From assembly GCA_019137255.1 (NCBI GenBank), contig WPDH01000060.1, positions 186,001-250,000 of the forward strand: 64,000 nucleotides of DNA, in the 5' to 3' direction. This document shows, piece by piece, positions 56,591 to 64,000 of this stretch. The position numbers were made by a program, and so were the translations under genes. Within the stretch, counting starts at the first letter, position 1; the number at the start of each line of letters is the position of its first letter. This DNA is from Corinectria fuckeliana (Eukaryota; Ascomycota; Sordariomycetes; Hypocreales; Nectriaceae). The notes beneath the pieces were generated by a model. It had not been told where the DNA came from. It did not search any database and saw nothing but the letters and a program-made list of their open reading frames with translations.

Positions 56591-59500
56591 ATGCCTCTGC
56601 TTCCGAAATTCCCTTCGAGCGTCGAGTTCCAGATCGAGCTTCACCCATTACTCGCAGTGAACAAGTGGTTCTTGGACTTTGAGTGGGGCTCGCAATCGGG
56701 ATTCCTGCCCTTCGCTGGGAAGCCAATCCCCAACCCACCCAAGTTCTTCTCTTACGTTCCGCCCGAGCTTCGAGATGCCCAGAAAACACCGACTCCGGTC
56801 GATAGATACAAAGGGTGGGTTCAGTCGGTGGTTGCGTACTCCTTGAGTCGCAAGGGGTTGACGACAAACTGGGCCATGACAGACGGCGCTCCACTGCCTG
56901 AGTCCTTTGAAGAACTCTTGGAAAAGGGAGTGTGGATGGAGCCACGACAGGATCGCAGCATAGATGCCGATGATATGTGGATGATCTCATATGATGAGGA
57001 CATCTGCGAGAATCAAAATGTGGATTTCAATTGGGTTGGTGTGAAGATCACCTCGCCTGTATATAAGCACGGCACGACAATGACAATGGCAACCAGGGCT
57101 TCCCCGCTGAACGGCTTGACTGAGGTTATTTCCGTTCTAACAGGGGAGTATATCTCCATTTCCAACAACGAGACCCGGCTCGGAGTCCTAGTTAGGCAGG
57201 CCGGTGGAACATTGACCTTTGAAGCGGTCAAGTCCATCGCGTCTCTTCTTTGGGTCACAGACCCTCTTCTAAGCAAGATACACCCTCCTCATTGCGGCCC
57301 TGGCTCACTTACATCCTTGGGCCTTCAGTTTAGCAACCTCGCCGACAATCAGAGCCACATCGACGTTAAGGCGCAGCTAGCGTCCGCGGACACTGTGGAA
57401 GACCCATGGAACAATCGCCTATCGCCAGGTAGGCCCCCCTTGGGCCTCCTCTCACACCCGGGGGAGTTGAGCGACCCGAGGTTCGCCCACGGGGTGAGCA
57501 GGATCCAGAGCGCCAGAGACTACTCAGAACTCACTCATCTTCTGGACCTGGTTCCCATCACGCATAACAAGAAGCGTCAGCCCCGGCCCAGTCCCGCATA
57601 TGACTTTCAGGCACTGGACGGACGTAGCGCCAACGCCATGATCAAGTTCAACCAGCACTGCGGTACCCTCGACTTTGAGGCCATCTCTCACTGGGCGAGT
57701 GTATGCGCCCATATCATCTCTTTCGGGATCGAAAACTCTCTAGCGTATGTCCTAGATGAACTAGCAACCCTTCGTCAACAGTTGCGAGATGGAACCGTCA
57801 CTCTCTTTAACTACCTCGCTTCTGTGGGCTTGGAAGACACAGTAGCATACTACCAGAAGAACGCCCCGGCGGATCAGGTTCCAGAACTTAGGACATGGCG
57901 CATATTGAAGAAGGCAATTCCTGACCCTGAATCCGAGCCCAGCGCGATTCCTCCAAGCATGGACATGAGCAAAGCATTATGTTTTATGGGCAACCTCGGG
58001 AACAGGCTTGATGTATGGGAGAACTCGTCCAAGACCACCGAAAATGACTGCTACACCGTGGGTATCGAGCTTGAGATGCTAACACCGTCATCTGGTGAGA
58101 CAGAGGAGGAGAAGGCTAATAAGATCAAGCGTATGAAACAGCTTCACTCGACTCATTTTCCCGGAGAAGACCTAGACGAGAGCGGTTTCCTCAGCGATGA
58201 CTCTGGACCAGAGTCATGGAAAGACCCCGATCCAAAGGATGTCAGACACTATGTTCACGGGAAAGTGTGTTCGACGAGATTTGCCCAAGTCGCCAAGATT
58301 ATGACGAAGAAGCTGGGCCTTTCTGCCGTCAGTGAGTATGACCTCACAGACCTTAGAAACTCTCCCGACGAGACCGACTTGAACCAATTTTTCGCAGAGA
58401 CATGTGGCGTTTTCTCTAACGAGGATTACGATCTGGAGTGGCAGGCCTGGGGCATCAAGGTGGACGGCTCATTACGCTCTCACAATAATTGGCGAGGATA
58501 CAAGCGCGTCGAGTGTATGGAGATTGCGAGTCCCATCCTGAGAGACAGTCCCGACGGCTGGGAAGCCATCCTCAACGTCGTCGTCGGCCTGCGACGAGAG
58601 ATGAGGCTCGCCCTTAACGAAAGCTGCGGAGTGCACATCAACGTCGGTAAAGGGACTGACCCTATGCCATTCCACTTCTTCCGGAAGCTGGTTTGCCTCA
58701 TGTTCTGTGCCGATCCCGTCATATTCAGCCTCTGCGACCCAGTGAGGAGGTTGGGCGAGGGGTTCTCGAATCCCATACGGAACGCAGACGGGCTGGAAGC
58801 CTTGCACGACGACAGATGGGAGAACCTCCCTGTGATGCCAGACTTTGTCCAGCACATTCCCGTTGATCAACTGAGATTTAACGACTGTGTCGCCTTGAGG
58901 AGGATGTGGATGGAGCCTCAATGGGACGGCCTCAAAGACCTCATCATGCCACGCCTAATCAGAAGCTGCGTCAGCCTCGATCGAGTCCATGAGGCCGCTG
59001 ACGTCCCTGGATACTTTACAGGGGCTGTAGAGTTTCGCCATCTCGAGGGTAGTCTGGATCCTGACTTGATTCTCCGGTTCGGTCAGCTCATGACCAATCT
59101 GTTCCAATTCGCCGACAAGGCAGAGCCGGAAGCATGGCAACGGATGGTCGGCAACCTGATGCTCTCTAGGAACCCGGACGACTACGATTTAGATATCCTG
59201 CGCACGTTCCTCGGGGAGCTTGGCCTCCAAGACGACTTTCCCTTCTGGCATGCAAAGGTGTGCCATCACCGGGGCCTCCCGAATGTCTCGATGACTATGG
59301 AGGTGTTGCCTCCAGTTCCACCACATCATGTCGAGTCTTCTCTCCGAGATCTTTGTCGTCGGAGACAAACAGCACCCGGCTACAAAAGCCAGGGCCTAGC
59401 ACATGATCGGGTCAAGATGCCTGAGACGATCTGTGCGAGAGAAGAGATTGAGTCTCACGCCAAGTCTCTTTTACAGATTATCTCACCTAGTGAGCCCATG

Positions 59501-59890
59501 CTTCAGACCAACGTGGAGCATGTGCTCTCCGGTGCAAGCGAGGTCAAGGAGTCTTTCGGGGACTATGGGGAGAAGAGGCTAGCCGAGGTCAAGCTCAGTC
59601 TTCGCGGAACGGAGCCGGGGACTTTTGGACAGGAGGAGCCTGGAGAGAAGGGAGAGGAAGTCCAAGATAAAGATAGGGACAGCTTGCCTGAGATTCTTCT
59701 TGAGTGTCAAAAGAAGATCAGGACGGTACAGGAACACGACTTGACTCAAAAGCAACTCAACGAGTTTGCTGGTTTGTATAGCCTTTACAAGGATGAATCG
59801 GATTTCTTGGACGCTTTTCCGCGAACGGTAGGCCCAAGGCTAGAGGTTGAGGTCACACAAGAGGACTGGGAGCGTTTTCTTCAGGGCTGA
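56591..59890 (+). CDS. Large protein with two amidoligase-like domains
   Basis: An intronless frame of 1099 residues. The C-terminal half has the amidoligase (Amidoligase_2, carboxylate-amine ligase fold) hallmarks: GIELE at 491-495, VDGSL at about 624-628, ECMEIASPIL from 641, and NESCGVHINVGKG with His682. The N-terminal half shows the same order in weaker form: FQIELHPLL near the start, GVKITSPVY at about 150-158, and ETRLGVLVRQAGG at about 195-207, where the His position is Leu200. I therefore read it as a tandem duplication with a decayed first domain. Bacterial relatives form amide bonds, some in cell-wall or peptide modification; the fungal substrate is unknown. The C-terminus is Glu-rich and helical. 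No signal peptide or membrane segment is visible. The lack of introns in a 3.3-kb gene, next to intron-rich neighbours, fits an accessory origin. Confidence 0.82.
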   Translation: MPLLPKFPSSVEFQIELHPLLAVNKWFLDFEWGSQSGFLPFAGKPIPNPPKFFSYVPPELRDAQKTPTPVDRYKGWVQSVVAYSLSRKGLTTNWAMTDGAPLPESFEELLEKGVWMEPRQDRSIDADDMWMISYDEDICENQNVDFNWVGVKITSPVYKHGTTMTMATRASPLNGLTEVISVLTGEYISISNNETRLGVLVRQAGGTLTFEAVKSIASLLWVTDPLLSKIHPPHCGPGSLTSLGLQFSNLADNQSHIDVKAQLASADTVEDPWNNRLSPGRPPLGLLSHPGELSDPRFAHGVSRIQSARDYSELTHLLDLVPITHNKKRQPRPSPAYDFQALDGRSANAMIKFNQHCGTLDFEAISHWASVCAHIISFGIENSLAYVLDELATLRQQLRDGTVTLFNYLASVGLEDTVAYYQKNAPADQVPELRTWRILKKAIPDPESEPSAIPPSMDMSKALCFMGNLGNRLDVWENSSKTTENDCYTVGIELEMLTPSSGETEEEKANKIKRMKQLHSTHFPGEDLDESGFLSDDSGPESWKDPDPKDVRHYVHGKVCSTRFAQVAKIMTKKLGLSAVSEYDLTDLRNSPDETDLNQFFAETCGVFSNEDYDLEWQAWGIKVDGSLRSHNNWRGYKRVECMEIASPILRDSPDGWEAILNVVVGLRREMRLALNESCGVHINVGKGTDPMPFHFFRKLVCLMFCADPVIFSLCDPVRRLGEGFSNPIRNADGLEALHDDRWENLPVMPDFVQHIPVDQLRFNDCVALRRMWMEPQWDGLKDLIMPRLIRSCVSLDRVHEAADVPGYFTGAVEFRHLEGSLDPDLILRFGQLMTNLFQFADKAEPEAWQRMVGNLMLSRNPDDYDLDILRTFLGELGLQDDFPFWHAKVCHHRGLPNVSMTMEVLPPVPPHHVESSLRDLCRRRQTAPGYKSQGLAHDRVKMPETICAREEIESHAKSLLQIISPSEPMLQTNVEHVLSGASEVKESFGDYGEKRLAEVKLSLRGTEPGTFGQEEPGEKGEEVQDKDRDSLPEILLECQKKIRTVQEHDLTQKQLNEFAGLYSLYKDESDFLDAFPRTVGPRLEVEVTQEDWERFLQG

Positions 59891-59961
59891 GAGGACACTC
59901 ACGCTGGTGAGTTTTGTGCAACGGACTATCATCATAGGATAAATACGCAATCTACTAGAGG

Positions 59962-61714
59962 CTATTGGTCATGTGCTTTGGACTGTACTCCTGATTCAAG
60001 ACTCTGTTGACTTGGGGCAGGAAGAGAAGGTGAATCTCTCCGCGGACTCCAGCCTCCTTTCCACCCAACCCAGCCTTTCTCCCTAGGTCCTCTTGCAAGG
60101 GTGAATATAAGTGATACACCGACAAAGGCAACTAGGAAACATTAGCAAAGTAAAGACAGACAGAGAAATTATATATATTCCAGGTGTCCACATACTACTA
60201 CAGGCACCGCTATGCCTCCAACCTCCCTCGGCGTAGAGCTTGTTTCCTACCGCTGTGCCCGTCAGCTGGCCTACGAAGGCGCAGGCCATGTACGCGGTAT
60301 TGACGCGATTCCTCGCCCTGGGGTTGATGTTGAAGATGGCGGCTCGGTTCGCAACCTGAGCTGTCTGCATGCCAATGTCCATCCCGATGGCCTGGATAAT
60401 CGGGCCTGCAATGGTGAAGGTGCCGATGAAGGTTCCGACGGTTGTGCCGGTCAACGCCATGACCTGGCCGGTCAAGGTCGACAGAAGGGGGACGAAACGG
60501 TCGATGAACCGCCCGATGATGGGTATCGTGATGATGGTGGCGAGGGCCGTCAGGGAGAACAATCCAATCTGCAGTGATGAGTAGCCGTAGGGCGATGAGG
60601 CGAGGAGGAAAGTCAAGGTTGTCCAGAAGGATGTGAAGACGCAGCAGAGGCAAAACGTGACGAGACAGGCCTGGATGAGCACCGGCTCGGTGGCCATCAT
60701 GTACGGAATCGACCACAGGGCTCGGAAGTAGTTGAGGCCATCGGGGTTGGTCGACGGGTAGTCCGGCATGAAGCAGAAGAGCGTCCCGGCGAGCAGATAC
60801 TGCGCGCCGCACGCGAACCAGTAGATGTTTCTCCAGCTGGTGAAGTTGGCGACGACGCCGGACAGGAGCCGGGCGACGAGGAGGCCGAGCATCAAGCCGG
60901 ACACGACAATGGACAACGACGACGACTTGCGGTGGGCGGGGGCAAAGTCTCCCACCAGAGGGATCATCAGCTGCGGCGTGACCGTGGTGACTCCGCAGAT
61001 GAAGGAGAGCGCGCGGAAGACGGCGAAGTCTCTGGTCGCGCAGAGGCCAATCCACTAGACAGACTTGGCTGTTAGAGGCAGGTCTGTTCTGTATAACTGA
61101 CGCGGGCTGACGAGAGGAGAGGATGGACGAACCACTGTGGCGGTGACGAGGACGAGGAAGATGATAAAGGGTCGTCTTGTTAGAATGTCACCCAGAGGCA
61201 AGACGAAGACGAGGCCGGCGGCGTAACCGGACTGCATCAGAGTTGCCACTTGCGAAGACTCTTCGTAGCTGACTTTGAAGTCGACAGCCATCTTGTTGAG
61301 GATTGGCTGGTTGTAGTAGAGATTGGCGACTGTGAAAGTCGACGACTTTAGAGCGAGCAGTCAGCAACTCCCGTTCCACCCACGTATCCAGCTTGAGCGA
61401 GGGAAGAGAAGACGGACCATGGCATAGAGGATACAATGAGCCATTGTGAGGGGCGTCGGGGAGTTGTCGTCCCATCGACAGTTCTTGGGCGTCAGCACCC
61501 TTAGAATCCAATTGGACTCATACTTGGAGATGGCTCGCGGAGGGCGGCTGCGGTCGAACTCGTCGCCCGAGTTGTCCGGGTCAGAGGCCAAGGTCAAAGT
61601 GCCTTGCTCCGTTGAGGAATGGCTATTCGAGGATGGCTCGAGGTCTTTGTCCTTCTTTTCGGGAGGTGAACTGGGAGCCGGAGCCGGAGCCGGAGGGGAA
61701 GACGTCATGGTCAT
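59962..61714 (-). CDS. Major facilitator superfamily (MFS) transporter
   Basis: Exons 61714-61418, 61345-61133, 61054-60196 and 60131-59962 (297+213+859+170 nt) give 512 residues; introns are 72, 78 and 64 bp. The N-terminus is a Pro/Glu-rich cytoplasmic tail. Exon 2 starts SSTFTVANLYYNQPILNKMA, then TLMQSGYAAGLVFVLPLGD and the loop RRPFIIFLVLVTATVV, followed by SLSIVVSGLMLGLLVARLL and further hydrophobic helices to about 12. The final helix crosses the last junction (GWRHSGACSIAFVGVSLIFT). The pattern resembles proton-driven drug or metabolite exporters of the YnfM/DHA1 type. The substrate is unknown. Reading through the last intron gives a false extension to 60083 with a poor end; the spliced model restores a hydrophobic last helix. 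It converges with the amidoligase gene, 71 bp apart. Confidence 0.9.
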
Positions 61715-62357
61715 CGGTCATGAGCCGAGGTCGGCCGGGGACAAGAAACGGAGATTCCGTTCGTACTAATTACCTAGTTGGCCCAGGGTTGACACATTGA
61801 CTGCGAGGTTTCAAGTGTCAACTCATCAATTCAATACATAGAAAGAAAGCGCCCAGGGAACGTAAAAACAGTAACGAGGCGTCTAGTCTAAATGTGCGAA
61901 ATTGTACGGCAGAACAGGCTCGGATTAGCAAGCGAAGGTCGCAATTGCAACATGGATTCCGACGGTTGGTCTGCCACTAACAAGTTACGGAGTCCGGGTT
62001 GCGGAGCCGGAGATGATGGGGATAAGAAGGCCGGCGTCTGGGTGTCATTGGCGGACAGGTAGGTAGGTGGACACTACAGAACTACTTGACTTGTTGGTGG
62101 ATATTTATAGCCAAGGTATTTATCATCCCAATTGAGCCCTCTTCCGGTGCATTTCGGCCTGGTTGGGACGAACGGAGGAGTCAGAAGAGAACAGAGCTGC
62201 AGAGAACGGATAGATGTATCATTTCCAACTACCTTGTGAGGGTTCTGAGCCTTCAATGTGCTGTGGAGGGGAGTACATATGTATACCTAGTAATCCAGAG
62301 AGAAGGTGTTGGTTGCTTGGCATGGATTAGATAGTTCCCCGCTCAGCGTGACACTAA
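61715..62357. other. Upstream region of the MFS gene
   Basis: A 643-bp stretch up to the first open codon of the broken gene at 62358. An AGGTAGGTAGGTGG run lies at about 62056-62070. No exon recognised. Confidence 0.55.
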
Positions 62358-63012
62358 GACAAGGATCTGGTTCTGTGGCTTGGCTACATAGTCGCCGTTG
62401 CTCTGTTCGCCCTCTTCGGTCTTGATGGTGGGTATTGCTACGATTACGACTACGACTACTACAGCAGCTCTGGCGTGTCCTCTTACCGGGCCATCTTTGC
62501 CTTTGGCATCCTTCAAATGTGAGTTTCATCTCCCTCTCTTGTATCACTCTGTCTCTCTGTTTCTTTGTCTCTGTCTCTGTCTCTGTCTCTGTCTCTGTCT
62601 CTGTCTCTGTCTCTCTGTCTCTCTGTCTCAAGTCATCATCTCCTAACCCCCCGTTGTTCGTCAGCATCCTCCACTTCTCCCTGTTCGTCATCGCGTGTTA
62701 CGAAACCCACGTCCGCAACCGCAACACCAGATTCCAGTAAGTCATCTACGTCCAGGCCGGCCCCAACGGCACCATCGTCAATCCTCCCGACTTCCCCGTC
62801 GGCCAAACCTACCACCAGCAACAGCCCACCTACTCTCAGGGCCCGCCCCAGATGCAGCAGTAGTACCAGCAGCAGTACGCGGCTCCCCAGAACCAGAACC
62901 CCCGATCCAGAACAACGTTGCCTTGCCCGAGGTACCCATGACCACGGCCACGACCACGACGCCTGCCCCTCAAGTTGTTTCGCCTCCCCAGGACCAAACT
63001 ATTGCCCGTTGA
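62358..63012 (+). pseudogene. Broken gene for a small membrane protein with a Gln-rich tail
   Basis: The frame is open from 62358 (TAA at 62355 before it) and reads WLGYIVAVALFALFGLDGGY, a Tyr/Asp run, then SYRAIFAFGIL; a canonical intron at 62519-62664 joins to ILHFSLFVIACYETHVRNRN. It then meets TAA at 62738, continues in the same frame as VIYVQAGPNGTIVNPPDFPV and a Gln-rich segment, meets TAG at about 62861, and needs a frameshift near 62910 to reach NNVALPEVPMTTATTTTPAP and a TGA at 63012. Both stops are one C-to-T change from CAA or CAG. No start codon is visible at the 5' end. I do not know the family; two hydrophobic helices suggest a membrane protein. A spliced alternative is possible, because GTAAGT at 62737 is a good donor, but the downstream reading is then less protein-like. 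Confidence 0.5.
62548..62629. repeat. TCTCTG hexamer microsatellite
   Basis: About ten near-perfect TCTCTG or TCTG/TCTC units, inside the intron of the broken membrane-protein gene. Its long Ser/Val and Leu/Cys readings are not coding. Confidence 0.9.
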
Positions 63013-63301
63013 CCAACTTGATGTAATTTCCTCCAAGGGGAAAAGAAGGGGGGGGACTTGGTTAACTCATAATGATAATGCACGCCAATAGGATATTCTT
63101 GGATCACATCTGCCACTTTTGAGGTGGCTGTTCATCACCAACACATCAACAAAGTCCAAGAGACAAAGAATAGAACAATCACAACAAAGAGGTCAGAACA
63201 CCACTGAAAATTTAGGAAATACCATTGTCTATAGTCTACATGTCTCCTGGCTAGGCATCAGGCCCTCGCTCCTTTTCCCATCACCACACAACACCCCGCC
63301 G

Positions 63302-63550
63302 TCATACGCTTGCCGGACTGCCCTGCGTCCCGTTCATCGGATTGACTCCATCGCAAGCCACCAAACACTCGTGGCAAAGCAGGTTGCCTTGGACGGTTTC
63401 CGTGTCCGTAGTCATTATCCCTTGATCACAATCCCCGAACGAACCCCGTTCCAGTGCCGTGTCGCAGCCGTGCATCCTGCCAGTCTCTTCCAGCGCCCGG
63501 CCGCAGTCGGGGTTGCAGCAGGCCTGGAAGTAGGTGACGGTGACACACAT
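63302..63550 (-). CDS. Small cysteine-rich protein, unrecognised
   Basis: An open frame of 82 residues from ATG at 63550 to TGA at 63302. It has nine cysteines: Cys2 and a cluster CCNPDC at 11-16, then Cys29, Cys41, and CHECLVAC at 59-66, spaced like a zinc-binding or disulphide-bonded mini-protein. It starts MCVTVTYFQACCNPDCGR with no signal peptide. The frame remains open and protein-like upstream of the ATG (DPTPEPSAKSIEEQRPSE), so a longer start or a spliced upstream exon is possible. I cannot name a family. Short proteins of this style starting M-C-x-T-V are frequent in Hypocreales genomes as I recall them, but without functions. No neighbour is co-oriented close by. Confidence 0.5.
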   Translation of the reverse strand: MCVTVTYFQACCNPDCGRALEETGRMHGCDTALERGSFGDCDQGIMTTDTETVQGNLLCHECLVACDGVNPMNGTQGSPASV

Positions 63551-64000
63551 GGTTTCGGACGGCCTTTGTTCTTCGATGGACTTTGCGGATGGTTCTGGGG
63601 TGGGGTCGCTTGTGACTCGGTGTGTAAGTCAAGGTGAAGCTGGCTATATCTATCGGTCCAGGCTGTCATGGCCGCTCTTATATTCACCACGAGCAAACTT
63701 CACATGTTCGAACAAGCTTACGAGACGCACTAGTCTTTGAGCGTCACCTTGCTGAGAACAGGAAATAAGCTGCACAACAGCATTGTTCTACTTCTAGTCC
63801 CTCGCGCACTGGCATGTTCGCGGCCCTGAACATCCCGGGCCATGCAGCAGGCTCAAAAGTTCAATCATAGCTCAGTCGCTGTTCGGTTGTTCTGTTCTCG
63901 ACTTTGGTTATTCACTGGAAGCTCTCGGAGATTCATAGTATTTTTCTAACACAACGTTACAAACACTGGGGGAGAAGAAGTGCCGAGTCTAGATGAGACT
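63551..64000. other. Right-hand end of window, no gene recognised
   Basis: Upstream of the Cys-rich ORF. No motif-bearing frame or RNA gene seen. A gene may begin beyond the window edge. Confidence 0.5.

Noticed and set aside
60083..60195. C-terminal extension of the MFS protein read straight through the last intron
   Set aside because: A GTATGT donor and CTAG acceptor splice to a hydrophobic final helix that fits the family better.
62398..62740. Ser/Val- and Leu/Cys-repeat proteins over the TCTCTG tract
   Set aside because: Translations of a microsatellite in all frames.
1..64000. CRISPR arrays, operons, prophage or insertion sequences
   Set aside because: The window is eukaryotic. No spaced direct repeats or bacterial-type mobile genes are visible.

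Overview
The window is nuclear DNA of a filamentous ascomycete, most likely a Sordariomycete and plausibly of the order Hypocreales. Genes are GC-rich and carry introns that are mostly 43-80 bp long, with GTNNGN donors, CTAAC-type branch points and YAG acceptors. Gene content is Pezizomycotina-like (SNT2, AMS1, a DUF3425 bZIP, a G-patch/DUF4187 protein, an amidoligase). An AT-rich island and genes broken by CAA-to-TAA and CAG-to-TAG stops look like repeat-induced point mutation (RIP). No tRNA, rRNA or CRISPR array was found. Placement below class level is an inference from gene style, not from a database match.

Layout, left to right. 1-437: 3' end of a proline iminopeptidase. 685-2006 (-): BTB/POZ protein. 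2848-6171 (-): Ski2-type helicase of the HELQ/POLQ family, 12 exons, one of which is only 2 nt. 6172-10378: long gene-free stretch with a poly-G assembly gap. 10379-15560 (+): SNT2 chromatin reader (BAH, PHD, SANT, extended PHD). 16834-18196 (+): ENV7-type kinase. 18729-22092 (-): AMS1 alpha-mannosidase. 24133-25155 (-): unrecognised acidic protein. 27659-31360 (+): mitochondrial MutS homologue MSH1. 31805-32857 (-): ribosomal stalk protein P0, divergent from 33210-34975 (+) TRM82. 35559-36996 (-): farnesylated type I Hsp40 (YDJ1). 39196-41867: decayed segment with a coding-like remnant, an AT-rich island and a stop-riddled RIM2-type mitochondrial carrier. 43034-44461 (+): bZIP factor. 44834-47304 (-): CAP-Gly microtubule plus-end protein. 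49947-50993 (-): membrane-anchored helical protein, divergent from 51686-54462 (+) NOP14. 55131-56144 (+): G-patch protein. 56591-59890 (+): large intronless protein with two amidoligase-like domains. 59962-61714 (-): MFS transporter. 62358-63012: broken membrane-protein gene. 63302-63550 (-): small Cys-rich protein.

Most intact genes are housekeeping: translation and ribosome assembly (P0, NOP14, TRM82), genome maintenance (helicase, MSH1), chromatin (SNT2), vacuole (ENV7, AMS1), chaperone (YDJ1) and microtubules (CAP-Gly protein). Accessory character is confined to about 38.9-42 kb and about 56.5-64 kb. Exon models were built by eye. For every spliced CDS below the exon lengths sum to a multiple of three and the conserved motifs are continuous across the junctions.

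Items most worth a second look are the 2-nt exon that completes the conserved HHAG motif of the helicase, the double amidoligase protein next to a transporter, the RIP-like gene corpses, and the in-frame hidden intron in the SNT2 extended PHD.
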